64,000 bases of DNA from Botrytis cinerea B05.10 (Eukaryota > Ascomycota > Leotiomycetes > Helotiales > Sclerotiniaceae). The translations under genes and the position numbers were made by a program. Numbering within the stretch: the stretch's first letter is position 1; each line of letters opens with the position of its first letter. The stretch is from the NCBI RefSeq assembly GCF_000143535.2, contig NC_037310.1, positions 2,604,001 through 2,668,000 of the forward strand, read 5' to 3'. Positions 44,388 to 53,838 of the stretch are shown one piece after another. The notes beneath the pieces were generated by a model. That model worked only from the letters and a program-made list of their open reading frames with translations, was not told where the DNA came from and ran no database searches.

Positions 44388-45018
44388 ATGCCCGCTGAAA
44401 TCCCACTCACAGCAGCAGCTTCAACTGCTCATACTACGCATTCCGAGACACCCATTCAAAGAAACCTCATTGAATCCAACAAAATCTACGCCACAAATTT
44501 CACCCAAGGTGATCTCGCCCTTCCACCCGCCAAGAAATATGCCGTTGGTACATAAACACTTTCCAAAACCCCTCTCTTCAACTTCTGAATCTTTCTAACA
44601 TACTTCAGTAACATGTATGGACGCGCGTATCGACCCTTCTGCGGCCTTCGGCATCGCCCTCGGCGACGCCCATGTAATCCGCAACGCGGGAGGTTCAGCA
44701 CGCGATGCCTTACGCTCGCTTGTTATCTCCCAGCAATTGCTGGGGACAAATGAGATTTTGCTGGTTAAGCATACGGGATGTGGAATGCTCACGTTTGGGA
44801 ATGAGGACGCGGTTAAGCTTGTGGGGGAGAGGTTGGGGGAGGAGGCGAAAAGGGAGTTGGATGTTTTTGGGGGCGAGTTTTTGCCGTTTGCGGATTTGGA
44901 GGGGGAGGTTAGGAGGGATGTAGAGTGGTTGAGGGGGGTGGAGGTTATTCCTGAGAAGGTGGGGGTTAGTGGGTGGGTTTATGAGGTGGAGAGTGGGAAG
45001 GTGAGGAGAGTGGTTTAG
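44388..45018 (+). CDS. Beta-class carbonic anhydrase (spliced)
   Basis: 189 residues from exons 44388..44547 and 44609..45018 (61-nt intron, GTACAT donor, CAG acceptor) giving KKYAV|VTCMDARIDP across the join. Zinc ligands are C56 (in CMDAR), H108 and C111 (HTGCG), with the D58/R60 catalytic dyad; HVIRNAGG follows the family pattern. It interconverts CO2 and bicarbonate. It is the short form without a long N-terminal extension, like small fungal beta-CAs; no clear targeting signal is seen. The 3' half is unusually G-rich at third positions (runs of GAG, GTG and GGG), unlike the first exon. Confidence 0.92.
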
Positions 45019-45909
45019 GGGTTTGCAAGGTGGATTACTCGAGGATTGTGTTTTGTTTATTTTGAGTATCGAGTATTCCTTCCTAATGTTACAGGTATTC
45101 TACAGTAATCGAAGACAGACAAGACAGACACTAGTGTTGTGATGTTGTTCGTCACTTCGTTTGTTTCAAGAGGAATTACACTTCTATTTCGCTGGCGATC
45201 TTGCTTTCAACCCTCCAAGTTTCGTCAGATGTTTATTGTTCCGCACCCGCATTTACACTTCGAATGTTTGGGAAGGAAATTATCAATGTCTGCCGTTTAT
45301 CCCTTCTTTCAGTCTTATCATTCGATCTCCTCCTGTCTTATCATACGTCCCTCTAATCTGTGAATGTGAAATCAAAATTTGATCACAACGGAAAGGCGGA
45401 AAAGAGTGACACTCAAGCTTGTGTATACCGTGGTAGTAGCTGAGTGAGCAAGGAAGTAACTACTCGATTTAGATGTAGGAAATAATCCGAACATCTAAAG
45501 AAGTAAGACCATTGAGGAAACACTATGCATAAACAGCAATTTTATACACACGTATATTCAGGCTTTTAATATTTGAACCCATCTTTATTGTTCTTTTGGA
45601 CGTAACAGATATCCTTTCCCCCACCAATCTCACCGTCCTCATGCCGGTACCACTTTTGCCCTTGTTCCTGGGCGTTGTCGAAGCTCTATTGAAACCAAAT
45701 CTGGTCATCGCGGCCAGAAGCCATAGCAGATGGCTAGAAGTTTACTCCATTACAGTCGTTCAGCTTGCTAAACCAATCCTACTCGGTGAACGCACTGGCC
45801 CCTTTTTCTTTCTCTTCGAGGACTCTTTCTATCAGGCTCGAGATCCGACTACTCTTGCTACTGTCAACTTTCCTTTTCCAATAGAGTGGCTCTTAGCAAT
45901 CTTCGCAGC
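45019..45909. other. Convergent intergenic region
   Basis: About 0.9 kb. The plus-strand frame 45596..46075 is the antisense of the RNase H gene and its 3' flank. A 25-codon open extension of the RNase H frame runs to a TGA at 45832-45834. Confidence 0.4.
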
Positions 45910-46680
45910 TCAATCGGCTCTTACGTTCCCTTCGACTCCTGAATGTGCAGGAATATATCGTAACTCGACCTCAACCTCAAGTACGCTCAAAGCTTCGGAC
46001 GCAATGATCCCTGGTACAATCAATTGCTCTGCATTGGGAAGTTTGTCCAATCTTCTCAGTGAATTCCGAAACTGATCAAATAATCTTAATGCACCAGGGC
46101 AATCGCTGTAAATCACGATTTTACTCGGCTTTCGTTCAGCTCCTTGATTGCGGCACATGTCCCATCCTATCTCAAGAGCTCTGACGATAGCATACATTTC
46201 GAGAAGATAGGTCGAAATTTGGCCTCGAATACGCCAGGAAAGATCGTTCCATACATACTTGGAGGAGTGGTAAGCAATGCCTATTCCACAATCAGAGGAC
46301 TCGTTGCCAGAACCATCAGTCCAAAGAACTAATCTATCTTCATTCAAATAGGAATCAACCTCTTTTGCCGCGCTAGCGAGCGCAGTTTCTCTGGGCTCAA
46401 TAACAACGACTCCTTTGAAAAGTTTATTCTTCAGATCTCGTTTGGTTTTACGTCGTAGGGAACCTGTTCGCATGCCGTGAATTGGTTTCGGTGCCACGAG
46501 ACTGCCTATGGTTGACTGGCCATAACCAACAACATGTGTATCAAGTAAAGTTTGCTTGTTGGCACCACAGTCTCTTGATGATTGTCGAGCACCCTGCGCC
46601 CCACCCCTGTCCTGTAGTATACCTTGCTGTCGCTCATGTTCCCTTCTGGCTCTTCGAGCAATTTGAGATGGGCGGACCAT
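45910..46680 (-). CDS. Orphan RNase H-domain protein, possibly truncated or retroelement-derived
   Basis: 256 residues. A basic N-terminus (MVRPSQIARRARREHERQQG) and a linker precede an RNase H fold at about 115-256 with the full acidic set: D122 (LWTDGSG), E161 (YLLEMYAIVRALE), D193 (IYSDCPGALRL) and D256 (HSGVEGNVRAD). A TGA follows D256 directly; after it the same frame reads AAKIAKSHSIGKG, resembling the usual helix after the last Asp, until a stop at 45832. So the ORF is probably cut by one nonsense change, or it ends there naturally. RNase H domains of this type accompany fungal LINE retrotransposons, but no reverse transcriptase lies nearby. It could be a domesticated fragment. Confidence 0.6.
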   Translation of the reverse strand: MVRPSQIARRARREHERQQGILQDRGGAQGARQSSRDCGANKQTLLDTHVVGYGQSTIGSLVAPKPIHGMRTGSLRRKTKRDLKNKLFKGVVVIEPRETALASAAKEVDSYLNEDRLVLWTDGSGNESSDCGIGIAYHSSKYVWNDLSWRIRGQISTYLLEMYAIVRALEIGWDMCRNQGAERKPSKIVIYSDCPGALRLFDQFRNSLRRLDKLPNAEQLIVPGIIASEALSVLEVEVELRYIPAHSGVEGNVRAD

Positions 46681-46940
46681 TCTGTGGGTAGTGGGGGAGA
46701 TTCAAGTTGATTTTTTGTGTTTGATGTCGGGATTTGGTTCGGATACTTGGTGAACTCTCTACTCTGGTAAAGCTATTTTATAATAATGATTTCTTACACG
46801 CTTGAGAGAGTGTGTCCGATTGAGTTTGTGATTGTACTTGCACCTTTGGTTGTAAATAATTGTAAGTGATATATGGTATTCCTGATTGAGGAAGGATATT
46901 GGTTTCTGTGTAGAATCTTTATATATGAGTTGTGTGTTAT

Positions 46941-46991
46941 TCTTCTTCTTCTTCTTCTTCTTCTTCTTCTTCTTCTTCTTCTTCTTCTTCT
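46941..46991. repeat. (TTC)17 microsatellite
   Basis: 51 bp of uninterrupted TCT/CTT/TTC trinucleotide repeat on the plus strand (GAA on the minus strand), about 260 bp upstream of the RNase H gene start. Confidence 0.9.
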
Positions 46992-47849
46992 GACAGTTAT
47001 TAAAGGGCGTAAATTGATTGATGTTCTTTTATTATGTCGATGATTATTTTGATTAGTGATGGATATATAATTATTTACTTGTTCAGGAAAATTGAGAAGG
47101 CGCTGCCTCATGATCGTGGATGGAAAATGAATAATAAGAATGGAGAGAAGATAAATTCCGGATTTGGTTGAAAGAAAGAGGGTATGAGAAGACACAACAC
47201 ATCATGTATATATGGGAAATAACCACACTAGATACTTATTAAATTAGTCAGAGCTGAACTAGTTCTACTAGTTCGACGATAGTATAAACTGGTTTAGTAA
47301 ACGAAGCTCATAGAGTGGTGCTGTAAGGGTATGAATTGTATAACTAATCAGTTATGAGATGGAACTTCTTTTAAATTATACACACTTTAGCTTCGATCCC
47401 CAGCAGCTGCAGACTGTAAAGTGATGGATAACTTTGGTCCTTGAATTAAATATCGAATTCAGATCGATCTAGCCTATGACGATTTCCCTATCGTAATTTA
47501 CTCTAATAGAATACGAAGATTTTGTTTGTTGTAAACCCCCAGTAATATCTAGACAATGTTGCTGGTCGTTAAAAATAATGTCGCTGTAAGTGGTAAGTAA
47601 CTAAGGGGCAGAAATGAATATCTTCAGAGAGTGCTTGCAATTCAATCGTCACCTTTGAGTTCTATCTAATGCTAGTTTATCAGAAGATATAGCTTACATA
47701 GTAGCTACCATTTCGCTTCATGTTTTTGAACTCTTATTTATGATTCCAGTCAATCAATAATAGGTCGAAGTCCTCAAGTTAAATGCACACACTTGTATAC
47801 TTCGCTTACACAAAGGGAAGATGATTGCATATCTCGAGCATTATTACCG

Positions 47850-47857
47850 ATATAGTT
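47850..47857 (+). promoter_or_regulatory. TATA-like element upstream of the 5S gene
   Basis: atatag lies about 28 bp before the 5S start. Filamentous ascomycete 5S genes are known to use a TATA element near -29 in addition to internal promoter boxes. Confidence 0.45.
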
Positions 47858-47878
47858 TTACTTTGAGAATATTCAGAC

Positions 47879-47997
47879 ACATACGACCATAGACTGAAGA
47901 GAATTGGGCATCCCGTCCGCTCTGCCATACACAAGCTTCAGATCGGTGGATTAGTAGTTGGGTGGGTGACCACCAGCGAATCCCCACTGTTGTATGT
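47879..47997 (+). rRNA. Dispersed 5S rRNA gene
   Basis: The 119-nt segment matches the ascomycete 5S consensus as I recall it. It starts ACATACGACCATAG, contains GGGCATCCCGTCCGCTC, and has the almost invariant internal control region TTAGTAGTTGGGTGGGTGAC followed by CACCAGCGAATCCC, ending TTGTATGT. The ends pair as helix I (ACATACGAC with GTTGTATGT, one G-U pair). A T run (47997-48001) gives a Pol III terminator. 5S genes in filamentous ascomycetes are single and scattered, which fits this lone copy between unrelated genes. The intact control region and terminator argue for a working gene. Confidence 0.92.
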
Positions 47998-48001
47998 TTT
48001 T
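47997..48001 (+). terminator. Pol III T-run terminator of the 5S gene
   Basis: Five consecutive T immediately after the helix I end of the 5S transcript. Confidence 0.75.
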
Positions 48002-48751
48002 GCGTCATTTTTGCTCTTTCCGGTTGTTGTACGAAGGAGGGTGACGGTAGGGAACGATTGCAGGGAACATGTCTGACGAATACTGATATTTGGTGGGTAA
48101 TTTGTGAGAAGCGGCTTGAATGCCGTTTCCTTTTGTTGAATGAGCGCTCAACTTTAATTCTATACAACCTGTCGAGGTCATCATAGGGTACATTTTATCA
48201 CCTGCAAGTGATAATTTTTGGTCATTCACTGAGATTCCTAGTTACAAAGACTACGGTCCTCCTGTTATTCGTTACAAACTACTCTAGTAGTAAAGTTCGT
48301 GATTACATTGTTCAAGTCAAGCGGGAAAAGATTCAACGGACGTAAACCATCCATTTGGTTGACTGAAATTTGAACTTGTTTGGGACAATGAGAACAATTC
48401 TAACATAGCAATTCTATTAGTTACTTTTCCAGTTAAAAACGAACGAAGAAGTGAAGGCAAATCCACAGACTTGGATAGATACAGGCTAAGTTATGCGTGC
48501 ACTCGGAAATGTAATTGTTTGTATCAAATTGGTTGATAAGTGTAAAGTACTTTAGTCTATCATGGTTGTAATCTTTTTAATCATTACTATCTATAGGAAG
48601 CTAGCACTCATATAAGAAAGCGCCTCGCTAGCCAAGACAGCGACCTCTTATGATCGCATGATCGATACCTCGACAGTGATAAATGAATGTTGACTTCCTC
48701 CATATTATCAACACCTCGCCTTCTGACCCCTACTGCGAATTCTGGTATCCA
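47998..48751. other. Intergenic between the 5S gene and the lectin-like gene
   Basis: Apart from the Pol III terminator at its left edge, 754 bp of AT-rich sequence with no supported gene. Confidence 0.5.
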
Positions 48752-49855
48752 TTACTGATCATCTGCAGATACGCCGACTTCCTCCACAAAATTCCGAGCA
48801 CTCCAGTTGCCGTCCAGGACTTCTCTCGTGAGCTCATTTCCAGATCCAGCTTCAGCAGTAGATCGATCTCCAATCTTTGTTGACGGAGAGATAAGCTGAG
48901 AAATTTGACTTGGAGACATATTCGTGATGTCATTAGTTGTTATTATCATGTTTCCAGAAGCGACGCCCGAGACAGGCTGCGCTGCCCCCTCGGGAAAATT
49001 GGCTCTGAATCCAGTTTTTGTAACGAATGTGTATTTGGGACGGAATTCAACGTCGAATGTGCCCTTGTAATACAATGCCGTGATTAGATATTTCTTCCCT
49101 GGGGGAACTTGCATCGCTGCGGAGATATCGGTCGTCTTAGTAATCGAATAAGACGATGATTCACTTCTCTCCTCGCTATATGTATAATCTGTGCTGGCGT
49201 CGGCACCAATCCCAAAGACCTTACCTGAAACACTAACAGATATTCCCAAGCTTTCTCCCCACGTCTTGCTGGTGGTTACAGAGCTCGAGATGGAGACGGA
49301 CTCGCCAATGTTGATACTAGCATCACGCGCCCCTTCTTTGTTGTCCTTAGTCACTCGCACCACCGACACGTCGCTGACCCCTCCTCTTGGCATCATCAAA
49401 TAATTCATATCGACAAGGCAACTTTGAAGATCGTCTAACATGCCGAATGAGAATCGATCAAAGTCCCAGCCAAATCGCCCGATAACACCTACAATGAAAC
49501 CACCGTGAACAGGTTCCCCGTATGATTCTGATACAGGTTCGCCCCCCGTGAATGACCTCCCTTTGTCTGTAACTATCCTGAAGCCCGCGGGTGCGTTATA
49601 ACTATTATATTGAGTAATATTTGTTATTCGCTCCCCATATTCTATTGTGAATGAACTTAAGTTTCCCTCGTCTTTGCCAATCAATGGTGACTGTGCTCCA
49701 CTAACATGGGTGATTCTAATACCCCTGAAAGGCTTGTAGAGGGATTTATTGGCCCAGACTTCAATTTTTGAGACCGGATCATGTGCTCGGACGTGTTGGA
49801 ATGGCTCCCCTCCCATGCCACCGACTGGAGTATACCACCAGGCTGTTGGCGCCAT
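48752..49855 (-). CDS. Jacalin-like lectin fused to an aerolysin-like pore-forming module
   Basis: 367 residues, single exon, no signal peptide. Residues about 10-145 read as a jacalin-type beta-prism lectin: GGMGGEPFQHVRA at the start, IEVWANKS and RGIRITHV, and GVIGRFGWDFDRFSFGML near the end. Residues about 150-300 are Ser/Thr-rich beta sequence (SVSISSSVTTSKTWGESLG and following) with the alternating pattern of aerolysin/ETX-MTX2 barrels, closing with PPGKKYLITALYY. The two-domain order matches lectin-aerolysin proteins known from fish, plants and some fungi. Lacking a signal peptide, it may be cytosolic, perhaps defensive. It sits in a gene-poor island near a transposon. Activity and target are not deducible; the ORF has no break. 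Confidence 0.75.
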   Translation of the reverse strand: MAPTAWWYTPVGGMGGEPFQHVRAHDPVSKIEVWANKSLYKPFRGIRITHVSGAQSPLIGKDEGNLSSFTIEYGERITNITQYNSYNAPAGFRIVTDKGRSFTGGEPVSESYGEPVHGGFIVGVIGRFGWDFDRFSFGMLDDLQSCLVDMNYLMMPRGGVSDVSVVRVTKDNKEGARDASINIGESVSISSSVTTSKTWGESLGISVSVSGKVFGIGADASTDYTYSEERSESSSYSITKTTDISAAMQVPPGKKYLITALYYKGTFDVEFRPKYTFVTKTGFRANFPEGAAQPVSGVASGNMIITTNDITNMSPSQISQLISPSTKIGDRSTAEAGSGNELTREVLDGNWSARNFVEEVGVSADDQ

Positions 49856-50548
49856 CGAATTCAGTTGCTCGTTTTGATCTAATTAATGAGGCAGTAAAGG
49901 TGCAGGCTTCGAATTTTTGAAAAGGCGTTGAATTTCCTGAAGGAGGAATACTCCTCAGAGTCTCTCGAGTACTTATATAGCATAATTCGAGTCATGTAGA
50001 TGAAGAGAGTGATACAAGTAATATCACATGCACATTATACCTGTGTCATGAAACTACATTGCATATTCAGAAAAAAAGCTAGCAGCATAAGTTCAAGAAC
50101 GCTCATTTGCAAGTCTCACTCGAGATTGACAGATCCTACATGTCGACAACGCAGATTCTGCGTTGGCACTTTCTATACATTGTGATGAAGATCTTGTTGC
50201 CACCACTAATAGGTAAGTATCATCGTCATAAATATAAAAAGGGAGTTTTCAATGATTAATAAGTCTAATCTAATACTGTTACCTTGCGAATATTTCTGAT
50301 TTCTTTGGGATTTCCTTGAAATCTGGGAATTTTTCAAAAGTCTTTCAATTTGATGAACGATGAGAGTCCATAAAATGTACACATCAGAGTATTAATTCCT
50401 AGTTCTTGTAATGTTGCTGTGTGGTATGATGATAAAGCCTATAGATGAGGCATGATATACTCGAGTCAGCTCTTGATGCGATTTCCCCTCCTTAGCCCAA
50501 CTCGGCTAGCCCTCCCCACTTCTTCAGCTACCCCTCACCATTCACTCT
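49856..50548. other. Intergenic between the lectin-like gene and the transposon
   Basis: About 0.7 kb carrying the lectin-gene promoter on its left. No other gene or repeat seen. Confidence 0.45.
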
Positions 50549-50550
50549 TA
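50549..50550. repeat. TA target-site duplication, left copy
   Basis: TA directly before the left inverted repeat. The matching TA follows the right repeat at 52387-52388. Confidence 0.85.
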
Positions 50551-50598
50551 AGTTGAGTACCCCACTTTCGGACCACCCCTCTTTTGGACCACCTAAAA
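50551..50598. repeat. Left terminal inverted repeat, 48 bp
   Basis: Exact reverse complement of the right end. Contains two GGACCACC direct repeats 17 bp apart. Confidence 0.95.
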
Positions 50599-50698
50599 TC
50601 TTACCCCATTTTAAGCACTACCTCACAACTTCATCTTTAATAAATCAACAACCACATATTCAATTGATATAAGATTTTAATACATTATCAATTAAGCT

Positions 50699-52297
50699 AT
50701 GACAAAGCCTTATACTGAAGATGATATCGCTGCAGCACTTTTTGCGATTGCAGGAGGCATGTCTATGCGTAAGGCTTGCTCAGAATATGGTATTCCCCGC
50801 ACCACTTTACACAACCGTATAAATGGCCACCTTTCACATAAAAAAGGTGCACAAAACCTACAGAAGATAGCTCCTGTGCAGGAGAGAGCTCTAGCAAATT
50901 GGATTTTAGTACAGGAAGCCCTAGGAACTAGCCCTACCCATCGTCAAATACGAGAATTAGGAGAGTCCATTCTCAACCTCGAAGGAGGTGATTTATCTCT
51001 GGGCAAGCGATGGATACATAGTTTTTTGGAAAGAAACCCAGAGATTAAGACTAAAAGGCAATATAAAATCGATAATGCCCGTATCAATGGTGCAACTACC
51101 GAAATTATAAGCAAGTTCTTTGAAAAGTTGGATTTACCAGCAATTAAGCATATCAAGCCCGAAAACAGATGGAATATGGATGAAGCTGGTATAATGGAAG
51201 GCCAGGGTCTCAATGGTATGGTACTTGGGAGTTCAAAGCGACGTTTTATTCAGAAAAAGCAACCCGGTTCAAGAACGTGGACCTCTTTTATTGAGTGTAT
51301 CTCAGCTACGGGAAGAGCACTTTTACCTTTGGTTATATTCAAAGGTAAAACACTTCAACAACAATGGTTTCCCATTAAACTTGATAACTATGAAGGGTGG
51401 GAGTTCACTGCTACAGATAATGGGTGGACTACGGATTCTACAGGTTTGGAATGGCTAAAAGAGGTGTTTATACCACAATCAGCACCAACTCGACCGAAAG
51501 AAGCAAGACTCCTTGTTTTGGATGGGCATGGAAGCCATGAAACCACTCAATTTATGCTTGAATGCTTCAAGAATAATATACACCTCTTATTTTTACCACC
51601 CCATACATCGCATGTACTACAACCTCTTGATTTATCAATATTTTCACCTCTGAAAAAAGAATATCGATACCACCTCAATACTCTCGATTCATTGACGGAT
51701 TCTACTCCCATTGGCAAAAGAAACTTTCTTGCCTGCTATCAGAAAGCTAGATTAAAAGCTTTAACACTTCGAAATATCACTTCTGGGTGGAAGGCTTCAG
51801 GTTTATGGCCTCAAAACCGCGCTAAACCTCTTTTGTCCAGATTATTGCTCGAAAACAGTAATCAAGAGGTTGTATATCAAAATCCTGTTTCAGATGATGA
51901 TCCCGAGCTTCAATGGAATATACATTCATCTTTTATTGCATGGAAAACCCCTCAAAAAGGAAGTGATATTCGAAAATATGCTGATATAATGGAGAAAGTT
52001 GATGAGACCGATATTCCAACTCGCCGGCTGCTTTTTCGAAAGATTCAAAAAGGATTTGATGCTAAGGACTATGAACTTGTACAGTCCAAGAAACGAATAA
52101 AGCAATTGGAGCAAAAATTAGAAGAGATTATACCTAAAAAAAGAAGGATGGTAAAAACTAGTCCAAATTCGAGGTTTGCAGGGATAGAAGCTATATATCA
52201 AGCTCAAATTGAAGCTGGTGATCGGGAAATTGAGATAAAAGACTCTGATAGTATTTATGAAACTGACACTACAGGGGATTGTATTGAAGTTGAATAG
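50699..52297 (+). CDS. Fot1/pogo-type DDE transposase
   Basis: 532 residues, uninterrupted. N-terminal Psq-type helix-turn-helix (about 5-45: YTEDDIAAALFAIAGG then SEYGIPRTTLHNRI), a CENP-B-like DNA-binding helix region (about 60-115, ending GKRWIHSFLERNPEIK) and a DDE_1 catalytic core with WNMDEAGI (first Asp), LLVLDGHGSHET (second) and PPHTSHVLQPLDLSIFSPLK (third). The spacing from second to third Asp is 35 residues, i.e. DD35D as in Fot1-type elements. A Lys/Glu-rich coil near 455-485 may mediate dimerisation. All catalytic Asp are present. Confidence 0.95.
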   Translation: MTKPYTEDDIAAALFAIAGGMSMRKACSEYGIPRTTLHNRINGHLSHKKGAQNLQKIAPVQERALANWILVQEALGTSPTHRQIRELGESILNLEGGDLSLGKRWIHSFLERNPEIKTKRQYKIDNARINGATTEIISKFFEKLDLPAIKHIKPENRWNMDEAGIMEGQGLNGMVLGSSKRRFIQKKQPGSRTWTSFIECISATGRALLPLVIFKGKTLQQQWFPIKLDNYEGWEFTATDNGWTTDSTGLEWLKEVFIPQSAPTRPKEARLLVLDGHGSHETTQFMLECFKNNIHLLFLPPHTSHVLQPLDLSIFSPLKKEYRYHLNTLDSLTDSTPIGKRNFLACYQKARLKALTLRNITSGWKASGLWPQNRAKPLLSRLLLENSNQEVVYQNPVSDDDPELQWNIHSSFIAWKTPQKGSDIRKYADIMEKVDETDIPTRRLLFRKIQKGFDAKDYELVQSKKRIKQLEQKLEEIIPKKRRMVKTSPNSRFAGIEAIYQAQIEAGDREIEIKDSDSIYETDTTGDCIEVE

Positions 52298-52338
52298 TGG
52301 TTGAGTTATTGAAGTTTAAAATTCATATATATATATAT

Positions 52339-52386
52339 TTTTAGGTGGTCCAAAAGAGGGGTGGTCCGAAAGTGGGGTACTCAACT
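52339..52386. repeat. Right terminal inverted repeat, 48 bp
   Basis: Perfect inverted copy of the left end; identity stops at 52338, where the left repeat has T and this end has A. Confidence 0.95.
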
Positions 52387-53295
52387 TAGCTCTCATTGCT
52401 GCGAAACACTAAATTCTTCAGCTCTAGAAGCTCTAACTCAGTTCACTAACGCTTGCATTGCCGTATCTTCTAATTAAATGCAGGAAGGAACGGGCCGCAT
52501 TTTTAGTCGACCCTACCTGTCACTAACGAAAAATGTTTTAATCTCTCATGTGCGCAACAGAAATACATGGAGGGATTCATATCAAGGTCTTTTTCATCGT
52601 TCTAATTGGATATGATATCTTAGAGAGAGCAACGTACTGGGACCATTACTTTAGCTTTCGACGAGTAAGTTGACATGACTCAATGAAAGCACTCAAGTAG
52701 AAAGTTTAGATGATCAAAGTTCTAAAGGAACGCACACTTATGCAATGATACCACGCAAGAAGACCTCGAAATTAACAGGTTGAAGGTATGTATGAAAACA
52801 TCAATATCGACTAAAGCATATATGGTGGTACTGGTGGTACCTTGAGAGTCGCCCACTTTAGAGGAAAGCACTGGCACACTACCGAACAGAGCCATTTTTA
52901 TGGCCTACTAGCTCAATATATATCTATGATGGCAGTAAGTAATTGGCCCACACAGACGCATCTGTAGGTCGTATTTCATAGACTGATACAGGTATATGTC
53001 GTTAAAGTTCAAAAAGGACATAAGAGAGCTGTTTTTTTTGCAAGAATTTTTGGGTAACCATTAACAGGGAGATTGGGAAGTAGCTGAATGCTTAGTGGTA
53101 TAGAAAGGGTGCGACTACATAGCTTGATGAGTTGCAACAGAATCTATCATCAAGCTGAGAAGATGGTGAAGCGTTATATCCGGGAGCTACAAGATACGAC
53201 AAAATTTTGTTTCTGCGATTTTATATCCGATTCTTCGTTGGAGCTAACAATATAAAATCACTTGATTCTTGAGCTCCAGGGGAATATTCACTAGG

Positions 53296-53326
<31 letters not shown>

Positions 53327-53838
53327 TGTATGAAAGAAGATAGCTAGCGCTATATAGCAATGATTGGCCGGCAGTAAGGGTTTGTCGAAGTTCGTTTTTG
53401 TGATTTTATACATAATTCACCTTTAATCGAAAACAATGACAGTCAATATCGAAATTCTAATCAAAATGAAGTGCTTTGGCATTTAAATTCATAAACTAAG
53501 CGGAGTAAATTAAACTCGTCTAATACTACAATCTGGTCGTGATCGTCGTTAAAATATGGATATCTCTTTTTGCCTGAACATGAAAGAAACAATCCATAGC
53601 CGTAGCTATGGGTTCGCTAAATGCATAGCATCATTAATCATCATTAAAATGAATCAGGAAAATCGTCGAAGATAGAAAGAAAAACAAAGAGAAAGAAAAC
53701 ATAAAAACACATAGTCCAACCATCACCACTAAACCCAAAGGGTATCAATCATCTCATCACCACTCCCATACCACCCAGCCCATATCCCTTTCTATTCATT
53801 TCTTTAATCCATAATTCCGGGTTTTTTTTCTTTTTCTC
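52387..53838. other. Gene-poor region right of the transposon
   Basis: Begins with the TA target duplicate. No supported gene; contains a TATG microsatellite at 53297-53332. Its right part is the 3' flank of the giant gene. Confidence 0.5.
53297..53332. repeat. (TATG)9 microsatellite
   Basis: Nine consecutive TATG units on the plus strand. Confidence 0.9.

Larger units (their letters stand above)
46681..47878. other. Gene-poor AT-rich stretch with TTC microsatellite
   Basis: 1.2 kb upstream of the RNase H gene and upstream of the 5S gene. Apart from the (TTC)n tract at 46941-46991 I see no gene; the Arg-rich frame at 46794..47195 is the microsatellite read as protein. Confidence 0.5.
50551..52386 (+). 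mobile_element. Fot1/pogo-family DNA transposon, complete
   Basis: 1,836-bp element with perfect 48-bp terminal inverted repeats (50551..50598 and 52339..52386) beginning AGTTGAGTACCCCACTTTCG, flanked by TA/TA and carrying one full-length transposase ORF. Each repeat contains GGACCACC twice (about 50570-50577 and 50587-50594), possibly paired transposase-binding sites. Perfect repeats and an unbroken ORF point to a recent insertion and possible activity. No RIP-like decay is evident. Confidence 0.95.

Noticed and set aside
45596..46075. Plus-strand ORF of 159 codons
   Set aside because: It is antisense to the RNase H gene and its readthrough extension, which has the catalytic motifs.
46794..47195. 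Minus-strand ORF with a run of 17 arginines
   Set aside because: The run is the (TTC)n microsatellite read as AGA/AGR codons; the flanks are AT-rich and not protein-like.
47395..47425. Possible tRNA B-box (cttcgatcccc)
   Set aside because: No acceptor or anticodon stem can be formed with upstream sequence and there is no A-box at the right distance.
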